From contig JBBAEA010000056.1 in assembly GCA_041656175.1 (NCBI GenBank), positions 1-20,210 on the forward strand: DNA of 20,210 bases, in the 5' to 3' direction. Made by a program: the position numbers and the translations under genes. Every line of letters starts with the position of its first letter. The first letter of the stretch is position 1. The notes under the pieces are model-generated. The model saw only the letters and a program-made list of their open reading frames with translations, was not told the DNA's origin and ran no database searches. The DNA is from JBBAEA01 sp041656175 (GTDB taxonomy: Bacteria > Myxococcota_A > Bradymonadia > UBA4248). Below, piece by piece: positions 1-7,254 of the stretch.

Positions 1-48
1 GAAGAAAAGAAAGAAGAAGAGAAGACGAAAAAGAAATCCACAAAATAA
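1..48 (+). CDS. C-terminal tail of an upstream gene (partial)
   Basis: Frame 1 is open from the window edge and ends in two consecutive TAA codons at 46-51. It encodes a short Glu/Lys-rich tail (EEKKEEEKTKKKSTK). A charged low-complexity tail fits the C-terminus of a protein that begins outside the window, but 15 residues do not allow a family call. Purine-rich DNA of this kind is open in several frames by chance, so the coding call is tentative. Confidence 0.3.
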   Translation, partial: EEKKEEEKTKKKSTK

Positions 49-89
49 TAAAAGGCTGCTCGTAAAAGAAAGTAAGGCATAAGCAGGAA

Positions 90-140
90 GGGGTTCCAAG
101 GGGTGCAAACCCCTTGGCGGGGCGTGGGGCGGAGCCCCAC
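90..140 (-). repeat. Family I dispersed repeat, hairpin module
   Basis: Read on the minus strand this is GTGGGGC-tcc-GCCCCAC, then GCCCCGC, then a second hairpin CCAAGGGG-tttgca-CCCCTTGG followed by AACCCC. The same order (GTGGGGCnnnGCCCCAC, GCCCCGC, AAGGG hairpin, GAACCC) occurs on the plus strand at 9866-9960 and 10021-10070, and partly at 17341-17373. The AT-rich tail of the other copies was not recognised here. Confidence 0.6.
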
Positions 141-185
141 AGAAGAAGAAAAGAAAGAAGAAGAGAAGAAGAAGAGGTGAGTGCA

Positions 186-650
186 ATGAAACACTTGAAA
201 ACTATTCTAGCCACTATAGTTGGTATAGCGGCCTCGTTGGGAGCTTGTGCAAAGCAGAGTCCAGAGCCCAGCAGCGCTATATCTGAGCCTTGTTCGTGTC
301 AGGCGGAGGAAAAAAAGGCGGAGCCAGCTAAAGGGCAAGAGCATCGTTATTCCGAATTGGATGAAGAGCATATGCGTGTGCTCTACGGCCCCCCGCCTCA
401 ATATTTTGACCAAGACATAGAGCCACCGCCTCCACCTCCCCCCGAAGACATCATCATGCCTCTTTACGGCGTTCCTCCTTCGGAGCCAATATACGAAGAC
501 GGCAAGCCTATAGAATCCAGAGAGCTAGAGCAAAAGCCTGTGTACAAAGAGCCAGAGCAGCAGCCTGTTTACAACGAGCCGCTGCCAGAGCATCGCGACG
601 ACATGATGTATGCGCTCTATGGGGTTCCATCAAGCTACGAAGAGAGATAG
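186..650 (+). CDS. Pro/Tyr-rich lipoprotein with three LYG(V/P)P motifs
   Basis: This is a 154-residue predicted lipoprotein. The ATG at 186 is chosen because GAGGTG lies 6 bases upstream and a classical signal follows: a Lys-containing N-terminus, a hydrophobic stretch and lipobox SLGA-C21. The reading frame is open further upstream, but those codons translate the purine repeat. The mature part is acidic and proline-rich, with a Pro run near residues 80-86. It carries three similar motifs, LYGPPPQY at about 66, LYGVPPSEP at about 93 and LYGVPSSY at about 144, joined by PVYKEP/PVYNEP repeats. No enzymatic domain is visible. YGVP-type motifs are familiar in small surface proteins, including lipoproteins handled by radical SAM enzymes, but a link to the radical SAM gene in this window is only a guess. 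Confidence 0.7.
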   Translation: MKHLKTILATIVGIAASLGACAKQSPEPSSAISEPCSCQAEEKKAEPAKGQEHRYSELDEEHMRVLYGPPPQYFDQDIEPPPPPPPEDIIMPLYGVPPSEPIYEDGKPIESRELEQKPVYKEPEQQPVYNEPLPEHRDDMMYALYGVPSSYEER

Positions 651-681
651 CGGGTATCGTAAAAAAGCTTTGTGCGAATTG

Positions 682-726
682 AAATAATGCATTGGATTTC
701 CCCAAAAATAATGCATTGGATTTCCC
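682..726. repeat. Two-unit 24-bp tandem repeat
   Basis: The 21-base sequence beginning AAATAATGCATTGGATTT occurs perfectly at 682-702 and again at 706-726. Each unit contains the palindrome ATGCAT. It lies just downstream of the lipoprotein stop codon. It could be a pair of protein-binding sites or a small slippage duplication. Confidence 0.75.
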
Positions 727-771
727 AAAAGCTGGCGAGCTACTTCGCTTTCTTCTGAGAGGGATGATTCA

Positions 772-963
772 CTAGTTTTCTTGCGTCAGGAGCGTGAGCT
801 TGGCTTTGAGATGAAGGAGCCGTGCATTTTCTTGTGCAAAAACAGTAGCTTTTCCTTTTGTGCAAAGTTGAATTTCTTGCAAATAAGAGGCACCAGCTAG
901 GCAATGGCCACAAAAACATCGAATATTATTCGTTAAAACTCGAGTATAAGGCGAATTAAACAT
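772..963 (-). CDS. Possible small Cys-containing protein
   Basis: This 63-residue frame on the minus strand starts at an ATG preceded by AAAAAGGGG with suitable spacing, a better ribosome-binding site than most spurious frames have. The product contains the cysteine cluster CFCGHC near residues 16-21, one further Cys and a Leu/Lys-rich C-terminus. No signal peptide or known domain is recognised. The cysteines might bind a metal, but a lone cluster of this spacing is not a defined motif. It stands alone, facing the lipoprotein gene. It is kept at modest confidence because of its size and lack of recognisable relatives. Confidence 0.35.
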   Translation of the reverse strand: MFNSPYTRVLTNNIRCFCGHCLAGASYLQEIQLCTKGKATVFAQENARLLHLKAKLTLLTQEN

Positions 964-1073
964 AAATTTTACCCCTTTTTATAGAGCAAGTGAAAAACAT
1001 AATAGTTATTCGGCTTTTTTCGTATTTTTATACGTTGCACATCAATAAAATTTAGGCTAGTCCAATGTGGGGA

Positions 1074-1101
1074 AGTGTAGGTCTATACCATGACCTACAC
1101 T
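1074..1101. other. Perfect 10-bp inverted repeat
   Basis: AGTGTAGGTC (1074-1083) and GACCTACACT (1092-1101) pair perfectly around an 8-base loop. No T-tract follows on either side. It lies about 190 bases upstream of the transporter gene, so it could be an operator or an element in a long leader. Confidence 0.5.
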
Positions 1102-1288
1102 CTATACACTAAAATTTGATGCTACGAATTTTAAAGCGATGTACTCACTAAGCACTGCCAACGATATGGCAACTGCAAAACAAATACAGAAGGGAAGCCA
1201 AAGTACGAGCTTCCACAAACAATAACCCACCACGGAATTTTGGCTTGAGAAGCAAAATTCTACAAAGATTTAACAACTGGAGAAAATT

Positions 1289-2797
1289 GTGAACCCTGAT
1301 GCAAACGTTACACCCGAAGAGATTAAACATCCTCTTGGCCTGAAATATTTATTCCTAACCGAAGCGATGGAGCGCTTTTCCTACTACGGAATGCGCGCAA
1401 TCCTAGTACTCTACCTAACCAAACAACTCGAATTCCCCCGCGAACAGGCTCTATCGGTTTACGCCGTCTACACCTCCCTCGTTTATTTAACCCCACTGCT
1501 TGGCGGCTTCTTAGCTGACAAATACCTAGGTTCACGAAAAGCCATCTTTATCGGTGGCTTTGTCATGATGCTCGGCGAGTTCTCCCTCATGTTCTCAGGC
1601 ATGAGCCACAGCCCCTTCTTACTCAATCTCGGGCTAGGACTGCTCATCATCGGAAACGGCTTCTTTAAACCCAACATATCCACCATCGTCGGCAGCCTCT
1701 ACGAAGACGGCGATCCTCGCCGCGACAGCGCCTTTACCATCTTCTACATGGGCATCAACGTCGGTGCCTTCTTCTCGCCGTTGGTCTGTGGAACCCTTGG
1801 CGAAGGTATCGGTTTTGAGTACGGCTTTGCCGCCGCCGCTGTTGGCATGCTCATCGGCGTCGTCATCTTTATGCTCGGTCAAAAAAGTTTCGGCACAGCA
1901 GGCTTCCCACCAAGTCGCAAAAACCTCGACTCCGACTCCAAACTACTCCCCATCGACTGGGTACACATCAGCGGCGCAAGCATAGGACTAGTCGCCTTAG
2001 TGCTCGGCGTCGTCTTTTTCCTCGACCCCATCATGAGCGCCTGGAGCGCCATCCACCCAACCGTCAAACTCGTTTTAGGCATCGCCCTACTCCTAGCCGC
2101 TTCAGGCAGCCTCTTTGGCATCGCCGCAAAGGGCGGTGGCGCAGCTGACGTCAAGAGCGTCGCAGCCATACTCATACTCTCGATTTTCGTCGTATTTTTC
2201 TGGGTTGGCTTCGAACAAGCTGGCGGCACCATGACATTATTTGCCGAAGCAGAAACCGATCGCTACATCAACCTCGGTTTTTGGAGCGGCGAAATCCCCG
2301 CCTCATACTTCCAGTCCGTTAACCCCATCTTTATCGTCACCCTAGCACCCATATTCTCAATGCTATGGTTCAAAGTCGATAGCTCAAAATACAAAATCTC
2401 CGTCGCCATCAAAATGGCAATCGGCCTACTCCTACTCGGCGCAGGCTTCGTACTCCTATTCGCAGGCCGCGGCCAAGTCGACCTCGAAGCCGGCATCAAA
2501 GCAAGCCCCTTTTTCCTAGTCGGCGTCTACTTCCTACACACCACCGGCGAACTCTGCCTCAGCCCCATCGGCCTCTCCCTAGTCACCAAGCTCTCTCCCC
2601 CACGCATGGTCTCCCTCATGATGGGCATCTGGTTCCTATCATCGGCCGCCGCAAACTTCTTTGCAGGCAAACTCGAGGCATACCTCAAAGATTACGACAT
2701 CGACCTCTACTTCTTCCTACTCTGCACATCATTCGGCGCTGGCGTCACTCTTTTACTTATTTCGCCACTACTTAAGCGTTGGATGAAAGGAAATTAG
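1289..2797 (+). CDS. POT/PTR-family proton-coupled oligopeptide transporter
   Basis: The 502-residue product is an inner-membrane major-facilitator protein of the POT (PTR2) family, which imports di- and tripeptides with protons. Family signatures are visible: E25-x2-ERFSYYG in the first helix (the ExxERFxYY proton/substrate motif), GGFLADKYLGSRK in the loop after helix 2, and FYMGINVGAFFSP, the FYxxINxG motif. About a dozen to fourteen hydrophobic segments run the full length, which is normal for bacterial members. The start is GTG at 1289, preceded by GGAG with about 8 bases spacing; no upstream ATG in frame is as good. It is monocistronic: a long gap precedes it and a structured repeat follows. 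It resembles DtpT-type transporters, but the exact substrate range cannot be read from sequence. Confidence 0.93.
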   Translation: MNPDANVTPEEIKHPLGLKYLFLTEAMERFSYYGMRAILVLYLTKQLEFPREQALSVYAVYTSLVYLTPLLGGFLADKYLGSRKAIFIGGFVMMLGEFSLMFSGMSHSPFLLNLGLGLLIIGNGFFKPNISTIVGSLYEDGDPRRDSAFTIFYMGINVGAFFSPLVCGTLGEGIGFEYGFAAAAVGMLIGVVIFMLGQKSFGTAGFPPSRKNLDSDSKLLPIDWVHISGASIGLVALVLGVVFFLDPIMSAWSAIHPTVKLVLGIALLLAASGSLFGIAAKGGGAADVKSVAAILILSIFVVFFWVGFEQAGGTMTLFAEAETDRYINLGFWSGEIPASYFQSVNPIFIVTLAPIFSMLWFKVDSSKYKISVAIKMAIGLLLLGAGFVLLFAGRGQVDLEAGIKASPFFLVGVYFLHTTGELCLSPIGLSLVTKLSPPRMVSLMMGIWFLSSAAANFFAGKLEAYLKDYDIDLYFFLLCTSFGAGVTLLLISPLLKRWMKGN

Positions 2798-2828
2798 TCT
2801 TTATTGATAGAACTTTGTATTTTCAATA

Positions 2829-3036
2829 AAAGTCGATTTCTTCTTTTTTGCTTGAGGGGGCTTCATGCCCCCTACGCGCAAGCTTCCCTCAAAAGTCGCC
2901 AAATGCCGTCTTATTTTATGCGGCGTTTGAGCTAAACGCTCAACCACCGCATAAAATACGGCATTAAGCGACTTTTTTGGGTGATCTTGCGCTACCCCCC
3001 AAAACCTATAGTCGATGCATAAAGTCGATTTCTTCT
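2829..3036. repeat. 16-bp direct repeats flanking a family II element
   Basis: AAAGTCGATTTCTTCT occurs perfectly at 2829-2844 and 3021-3036 and brackets the structured element at 2855-3000. The pair could be a duplication made when the element was inserted, although about 10-20 extra bases lie between the repeat and the element on each side. Confidence 0.65.
2855..3000 (+). repeat. Family II structured repeat, copy 1
   Basis: The element opens with a hairpin (GGGGGC-ttcat-GCCCCC) followed by TACGCGCAAGCTTCCCTC. A long imperfect palindrome follows, with 2891-2932 pairing with 2938-2978 in blocks AAAAGTCGC, AATGCCGT, ATTTTATGCGG and TTGAGC. It closes with GGTGATCTTGCGCTACCCCCC. CGCAAG near the start can also pair with CTTGCG near the end. 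It fills most of the 386-bp gap between the transporter and the GTPase gene. It may act as a terminator or transcript stabiliser for the transporter mRNA, but no such role is shown. Confidence 0.75.
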
Positions 3037-3183
3037 AGCATGGGATGCTTCGCGCTTTTAACGCGAGCGAAATGTCGTATTGGCAACAAAGACTAAAAAC
3101 TACCAAGACCTCTATTTGTACAAGCGCGAGTACCGCCCCCTACTGTCGCTTTTACAGCCTGAGCGCTTGCGCACACCACCACG

Positions 3184-4818
3184 ATGCTCCAAAATCAGAT
3201 CGCTAAAATCGAAGAACTAGCCAACATCGCTCAAGAACTTGGGCTCTTTGCTATCGCTAAAGATCTGCGCGAACGACAAATCCCTGCACTCAATACAAAA
3301 CGAGTGCATGTCGCCGTTTTGGGCGAGTTTAACCACGGCAAGTCTTCGTTAATCAACGCTTTTGTGGGGAGAGATTGCCTAAGAGTAGGCATCATGCCTA
3401 CGACCAAATACCTAACGTCAATCTACTTCGACGCCGATACTCCTTATGTCAAAATCATCGACGAAAACGGAAAAAAGCATATTTTCGACGATCTTACACG
3501 CCATTTTGACGCAGAAAATGCAGGGATTAAACTTGCTGAACATCGTTTGCACCTAAACGCAGCACCGGCCTACAAACAACTGGTGCTCACCGATAGTCCG
3601 GGGTTTAACGATTTTAACGCCCTCGATCCCGCGCAGTGTAGCCAGCTCCTTAATCGCTCCGACATTTTGCTCTTTGTGCTCGACGCAACACAAGCGCTCA
3701 AACAAAGCGAGCTGCAGTTTATTCGTAGTATAGAGCCAACCATTGCCCAAAAAACGATAATCTTCGTCATAAATAAGGCAGATCTGCTAACAAGTGAAGA
3801 GCTTTCCGAAGTTCGGGCATACGTCGAAGCGAAGTTGCAAGCGAGCTTTGCAGAACTAAAGATTTTTGCCATTAGCGCACGTAAGCCAGACGACTACGAA
3901 TTTGAAGAGTTTCGCCAAAGTATTTTACAGCGCGCCTCCCAACGCGAGGAAAGCACACAGCTTGCAGCCGCAAAGCTATGTCTTGAGCAAAACACAACAT
4001 TAATTCGGTGGTTTTTGCAAATACTCGAACAAAACGCAAAAAGAGAGCCAAAGATTATGCAAAAACGCATAGCTGAGGCTAAAAAGAAGCTTTCCCCAAA
4101 AAACAAAATAAGTCCAAACTCGTCCGCTATCGCCCAAAAAACTGCCGACATACTCGCCTGGTCAAAACACGAAGTCGAAGCCTTTAGCAGCGATTTTGCT
4201 AGCGCCATCGAGCGCGAAATAGACAAGGCTAGCCCCAAAGATGTCGAACTCTATCTCGGAGAATTCATCGCCGAAGAATTCACTATTTTTGCCACCGAAC
4301 ACGGGCAAAAAATCGAAAATAAGCTGCAAAACATGTCCAAAGAATTGCTCATGGATTTTGCCGCTGCCACCATACAAAATCTCGGAGAACTCCATGACTT
4401 TGACGAACAACAAAACGCCCTAGTTTTTAAAGATGCTCGCCAAAACCGCGATAATTCCCTGATGCTACTTGCGGCGGCGAGCCTGTCTGCCTACTTTTTA
4501 CTCAACGCCCTTAGCGCAGGAGTCATTGCGCTGACTTTGCCGTTTTTTTCGTATTTTATTGGCAAAAAAAACCAAGCCCAAGCCATTGCACGAAGCAAAA
4601 ACCTTGCACAAGAAAGCATACACGCATTAGCTAATACCTTAAGCCTGCGCGCTGCGCAGAGCGTCCAAGACTACAGCCTAGCATTGCAAAACTTCATCGA
4701 CAATAGTGGTCTAAAACTCAGCCAACAAATCATCGAAGCCCTAGAGTTTCAGCTAAAAAACCAAGAAAACTCAAAGATTAACTACAAGGCCATAGCCCAA
4801 AAACTACAAGAGCTCTAA
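3184..4818 (+). CDS. Dynamin-like GTPase, membrane-associated
   Basis: The 544-residue product is a bacterial dynamin-family GTPase, a group that binds and remodels membranes. An N-terminal GTPase domain has all expected motifs: G1 GEFNHGKSS (about 47-55), a Thr pair near 73 as G2 (MPTTK), G3 DSPG (137-140), G4 NKAD (197-200) and G5 SAR (231-233). A helical region of about 180 residues follows. A hydrophobic hairpin then lies near residues 425-460 (LMLLAAASLSAYFLL and AGVIALTLPFFSYF), in the position of the membrane paddle of bacterial dynamin-like proteins, and a final helical segment completes the stalk. The start ATG has no strong ribosome-binding site. The next gene begins 9 bases after the stop, so a shared transcript with the two exported proteins downstream is likely. 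The cellular process served is unknown. Confidence 0.88.
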   Translation: MLQNQIAKIEELANIAQELGLFAIAKDLRERQIPALNTKRVHVAVLGEFNHGKSSLINAFVGRDCLRVGIMPTTKYLTSIYFDADTPYVKIIDENGKKHIFDDLTRHFDAENAGIKLAEHRLHLNAAPAYKQLVLTDSPGFNDFNALDPAQCSQLLNRSDILLFVLDATQALKQSELQFIRSIEPTIAQKTIIFVINKADLLTSEELSEVRAYVEAKLQASFAELKIFAISARKPDDYEFEEFRQSILQRASQREESTQLAAAKLCLEQNTTLIRWFLQILEQNAKREPKIMQKRIAEAKKKLSPKNKISPNSSAIAQKTADILAWSKHEVEAFSSDFASAIEREIDKASPKDVELYLGEFIAEEFTIFATEHGQKIENKLQNMSKELLMDFAAATIQNLGELHDFDEQQNALVFKDARQNRDNSLMLLAAASLSAYFLLNALSAGVIALTLPFFSYFIGKKNQAQAIARSKNLAQESIHALANTLSLRAAQSVQDYSLALQNFIDNSGLKLSQQIIEALEFQLKNQENSKINYKAIAQKLQEL

Positions 4819-4827
4819 AACGCTATT

Positions 4828-5250
4828 ATGAATTTTATACGACTATTTATTAGTATTTTTGTTTTTATATCGCTTTCTTGCGACAACAACCAAAATATGT
4901 GCACAAAAGACGAGGACTGCTACGGTTTTTGCGAAGCTTACGAACAAAATAGCGAAAGCATATATTGCAGCAAAGGCTCTTGCTTTTGCAAAGGAACTCC
5001 CCCACCCCCGATCGATGCCATCTGCGATCAAGACCAGGATTGCGCTGCGCTTTGTGCCACCGTTGAGCAGTCCGAAAAATTCGTCTGCAAAGAGAAAAAT
5101 TGCTATTGTCAATTTGCGAGAGCCGAGGCTACGTGTACGGAAGCCAACGAGTGCAGTGCACTTTGTAAGGCGCTGAGCAATAGCCAATATAGCCTTTGTG
5201 TAGAGAGCAGATGTTATTGCAAATATACGAAAAACGAGAGTCAAGAATGA
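4828..5250 (+). CDS. Lipoprotein with three cysteine-rich repeats
   Basis: This 140-residue predicted lipoprotein has a short hydrophobic signal ending in lipobox ISLS-C18. The mature part is three tandem modules of about 35 residues, each with six cysteines in the pattern C-x5-C-x3-C-x10/11-C-x4-C-x-C (first module C25 onward, e.g. CTKDEDC...CFC). A Pro-rich linker (GTPPPPIDA) joins modules 1 and 2. Even cysteine number and regular spacing imply three disulfide-bonded mini-domains outside the cytoplasm. The fold is not one I can name; comparable Cys modules are frequent in lipoproteins of Myxococcota-type bacteria. It follows the dynamin-like gene by 9 bases and overlaps the next gene by 4 bases (ATGA), so translation is probably coupled. 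The opposite strand is also open here, but it only mirrors the codon pattern. Confidence 0.8.
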   Translation: MNFIRLFISIFVFISLSCDNNQNMCTKDEDCYGFCEAYEQNSESIYCSKGSCFCKGTPPPPIDAICDQDQDCAALCATVEQSEKFVCKEKNCYCQFARAEATCTEANECSALCKALSNSQYSLCVESRCYCKYTKNESQE

Positions 5251-5612
5251 TGAAAAACTTCGTTTTTGCCAGCAGCTTAGCCCTATTTCTTTTGCCAGGC
5301 ATGTCGATGGCGCAAGAGCAAAATTCGGACACTGAAGCCACCAGCCAAATATTGCTAGACTATAGCCAAGAGCTTATAGATTCCGTACAAAAAAACAAAG
5401 GCAACTGCGAACAAATGGCTAGCGCCATGATTGCCATACACGAAAACTACAAAAGCAAGCTCGAAAGCCTAGCCTATAGCTCCCAACGGGCGAGCGATAA
5501 GGACGCGGCACTGCTTATGCAGCGCGCCGAGGCATTGGGTAAGGAGGCAGCACAGTGCTACCAACACGCGGCTGTCGAGGAAATTTTGAGCACTTGGATA
5601 AAGACTCGCTAA
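5247..5612 (+). CDS. Small exported helical protein
   Basis: The 121-residue product begins at ATG 5247, overlapping the previous stop codon (ATGA). A second ATG follows immediately. A Sec signal is clear: MMKNF, a hydrophobic core and a likely cleavage after MSMA, leaving QEQ at the mature N-terminus. The rest looks mostly alpha-helical, with two cysteines (NCEQMA near residue 56 and QCYQHA near residue 107) that could form one disulfide. The NKGNCEQMA stretch recalls small periplasmic proteins of unknown function in Myxococcota-type genomes. No enzyme motif is seen. The tight overlap with the Cys-rich lipoprotein and its link to the dynamin-like GTPase suggest that the three products act together, perhaps at the envelope; this is inference. 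Confidence 0.72.
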   Translation: MMKNFVFASSLALFLLPGMSMAQEQNSDTEATSQILLDYSQELIDSVQKNKGNCEQMASAMIAIHENYKSKLESLAYSSQRASDKDAALLMQRAEALGKEAAQCYQHAAVEEILSTWIKTR

Positions 5613-5631
5613 GGAAGCTCCGATGTATTCC

Positions 5632-5741
5632 TTAGGTGCCGCTTTTGTGCGTAGAGCATTGATTTTATTAACTTTATTTTGAAAGTTCGCTCAACTTTCC
5701 TTGCTATACGCTAGCTATTTTTTGATGGTTTTGCATTAATC
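5632..5741 (+). repeat. Family I dispersed repeat, tail module
   Basis: The region matches the AT-rich tail of the copies near 9949, 10061 and 17364. It has TTAGGTGCCGCTTTTGTG, then GTAGAGCATTGATTTTATTA and ACTTTATTTTGA, and ends in TTTTGCATTAATC. The internal stretch 5684-5727 is longer than in the other copies. The GC hairpin module is missing. It sits between two convergent genes. Confidence 0.6.
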
Positions 5742-5794
5742 AGAGCCTCCCTAAGCGGAGTTTTGCAAAGTTAGTAATTCCCAGCAAAGCTCTG

Positions 5795-6328
5795 CTACTG
5801 CTCTTGGATCGTGAAAGGCATAACACCATCATCCGACGATCGCCCCATTAAAACAAAACTCGAATCCTCAATGTTAGCCAGCGAAGCCTTTGCTACAGCG
5901 TCAAACTTGCGGCATGGACTGTCGAGTGGAGTATAGGTATACGAGAAGAGAAACGGTGAAGAAATGTGAAAGTTGAGTTCAACCCAAGGGGTTTTATTAA
6001 AATCTTCAGCATAGTCTATGGGGTTGTTCTTAAAGCCCACTTTATCGCCGATCCCTATCGTTGGTACTTCGCCCTGTTCCGGGAAAACGTGTGTACTAAT
6101 TTCGAGCCCCCCACTACCAGGAATACCGCGCTCTTGGTGATAATAGTTCAAGGCTCCATCTGCGAGAGTCTTTAAATTCACCTTCGCTTCTGTGGTCTTT
6201 GCTTTATCAAGATAATGTAAAAATGCAGGTATAGCTACTGCTGCCATAAGCGTGATAATAGCTACTACGGTCATGAGCTCTAGAAGCGTAAAGCCTCGAG
6301 AATTGTTTTTATTTTTACACACTAACAA
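5795..6328 (-). CDS. Type IV pilin-like protein (second pilin)
   Basis: The product of up to 177 residues carries a class III (prepilin) signal: a short basic leader ending SRG, then F13TLLEL with the conserved Glu at mature position 5. A hydrophobic helix follows (MTVVAIITLMAAVAIPAFL). Cleavage by prepilin peptidase after Gly12 and N-methylation of Phe are expected from the family. The C-terminal domain parallels the neighbouring pilin: TTEAKVNLKTLADGALNYY against TTEAKNNLNAISSGAQAYY, then a similar PWVELNFHISSPF stretch. The two are therefore diverged duplicates. The start is uncertain: the frame opens with TTG at 6328, and GTG at 6322 is equally plausible. It lies 165 bases downstream of the first pilin, beyond a hairpin, so it may be expressed at a reduced level as a minor pilin. 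Confidence 0.85.
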   Translation of the reverse strand: MLVCKNKNNSRGFTLLELMTVVAIITLMAAVAIPAFLHYLDKAKTTEAKVNLKTLADGALNYYHQERGIPGSGGLEISTHVFPEQGEVPTIGIGDKVGFKNNPIDYAEDFNKTPWVELNFHISSPFLFSYTYTPLDSPCRKFDAVAKASLANIEDSSFVLMGRSSDDGVMPFTIQEQ

Positions 6329-6372
6329 AGCTCACGATATTTTAACGAAGTAAAAACTATTCTATCAAAACG

Positions 6373-6409
6373 CATACAGTAAGAGGCAGTAACTACCTCT
6401 TACTGTATG
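6373..6409 (-). terminator. Hairpin between the two pilin genes
   Basis: A perfect 14-bp stem (CATACAGTAAGAGG at 6373-6386 with its complement at 6396-6409) encloses a 9-base loop. On the minus strand it is followed by CGTTTTGATAG, a weak T-tract. It lies 85 bases after the first pilin stop. It fits a partial terminator or mRNA-stabilising hairpin that would set the major-to-minor pilin ratio. Confidence 0.55.
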
Positions 6410-6493
6410 ATCTATAATACTTTAGCTGTACTTATAGTTCCTAGCTAAGGCCCACCGCCACCACCAGTAGCAACAGGAGCCTCTGAAGGGGCA

Positions 6494-7087
6494 TTACTCT
6501 GAAGGGGCATTACTCTGATCTATAATGGCGCCAACGACGGGAGCACCATCAATGGTGTTAAAGGTACCCGCTAGTGAGAACTTGGAGTCATTCTTCTTGT
6601 CTAAGCTAGCCTCAGCTGTTGCAGTAAAAGTCGACTCGCCAGGCTTTACAACTGACTTATAGGAATACTTATAATAGAAGGGTTTAGAAATAGAGAACTT
6701 TAAGCGTGCCCAAGGTACAATGTTAAAGTCAATCTTATCAGGACTTTGTTTCGTTCCTACATCTGGCACCGTTCCAGGAATCGAACCTGTTTCACCATCA
6801 CAGTCTTCCGCCTTCTTGGGCGTTCCCAAGGCTTCACAACCTGGGTAACTCTTGGTAAAGACGGTTAAGCCTGTTTCATCTGAGGGGTGCTCTTCCTGGT
6901 AATACGCTTGGGCACCAGACGAGATGGCGTTAAGATTGTTCTTGGCCTCTGTGGTTTTGGAATCCTTGATGTACTTAATAAAGGCGGGTACGGCGATCGC
7001 GGCCAAAATACCAATAATGGCAACAACGATCATCAACTCGATAAGGGTAAAACCCTTGCTTCTCTTGTTCATCATATGGCGAAACAT
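6494..7087 (-). CDS. pilA: Type IV pilin, PilA-like
   Basis: The 197-residue prepilin starts at the ATG at 7087, which has GAGGAG 6 bases upstream; the longer open frame reaching 7195 lacks such a site and spans the promoter. The leader is MFRHMMNKRSKG, with prepilin-peptidase cleavage expected between G12 and F13. The mature N-terminus FTLIELMIVVAIIGILAAIA is the canonical pilin assembly helix with Glu5. The C-terminal domain contains TTEAKNNLNAISSGAQAYYQEE, a predicted D-loop with Cys pairing (GCEALG and EDCDGE) and a beta-rich end. The helix is very close to myxobacterial PilA, but general secretion pseudopilins share it, so the symbol is provisional. A sigma-54-type promoter and palindromic array lie upstream. 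Pilins of this kind form fibres for twitching motility, attachment or DNA uptake. Confidence 0.88.
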   Translation of the reverse strand: MFRHMMNKRSKGFTLIELMIVVAIIGILAAIAVPAFIKYIKDSKTTEAKNNLNAISSGAQAYYQEEHPSDETGLTVFTKSYPGCEALGTPKKAEDCDGETGSIPGTVPDVGTKQSPDKIDFNIVPWARLKFSISKPFYYKYSYKSVVKPGESTFTATAEASLDKKNDSKFSLAGTFNTIDGAPVVGAIIDQSNAPSE

Positions 7088-7160
7088 GAAAAACTCCTCA
7101 TAATGTGGGGAAATAAACTGTGTCCAACGGCGACTTGCCGTTCTACACGAGCCTTGACTA

Positions 7161-7177
7161 TTGCATAGAGCATGCCA
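7161..7177 (-). promoter_or_regulatory. Candidate sigma-54 (-24/-12) promoter of the pilin gene
   Basis: Read on the minus strand the sequence is TTGGCATGCTCTATGCA. Against the consensus YTGGCACG-N4-TTGCW it has the invariant GG and GC ten bases apart and only two mismatches. The predicted start would give a leader of about 60 bases before the pilin ATG at 7087. Major pilin genes in Myxococcus and Pseudomonas are sigma-54 dependent through PilR, so the context agrees. Confidence 0.65.
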
Positions 7178-7254
7178 AAGTTCGATAAAGCTCACAAAGC
7201 TAATAAATTCAACGTGTTACGCTAAAGTGTATACTTGCGAATTCTAAAAAAAAA

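Larger units (their letters stand above)
1..169. repeat. 25-bp purine direct repeat flanking a GC hairpin
   Basis: Positions 1-25 and 145-169 carry the same 25-base GAA/GAAA-rich purine sequence. The two copies bracket the family I hairpin module at 90-140. The second copy lies just ahead of the ribosome-binding site of the lipoprotein gene at 186. It may be a local duplication of the upstream gene tail. Confidence 0.6.
651..1288. other. 638-bp gap with tandem repeat and hairpins
   Basis: The gap holds a two-unit tandem repeat at 682-726, a possible small minus-strand gene at 772-963, a short palindrome CGTATttttATACG at 1021-1034 and a 10-bp-stem hairpin at 1074-1101. No further convincing gene was found. 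A minus-strand frame at 1148-1330 lacks coding signs and overlaps the transporter start. Confidence 0.6.

Noticed and set aside
2855..3000. Family II element as an integron attC site
   Set aside because: The long palindrome resembles attC in form, but no GTTRRRY/RYYYAAC core sites are present at its ends and no integrase or cassette array is visible.
4843..5244. 133-residue minus-strand frame opposite the Cys-rich lipoprotein
   Set aside because: The plus-strand product has a lipobox and three regular six-Cys modules; the antisense product has no recognisable features.
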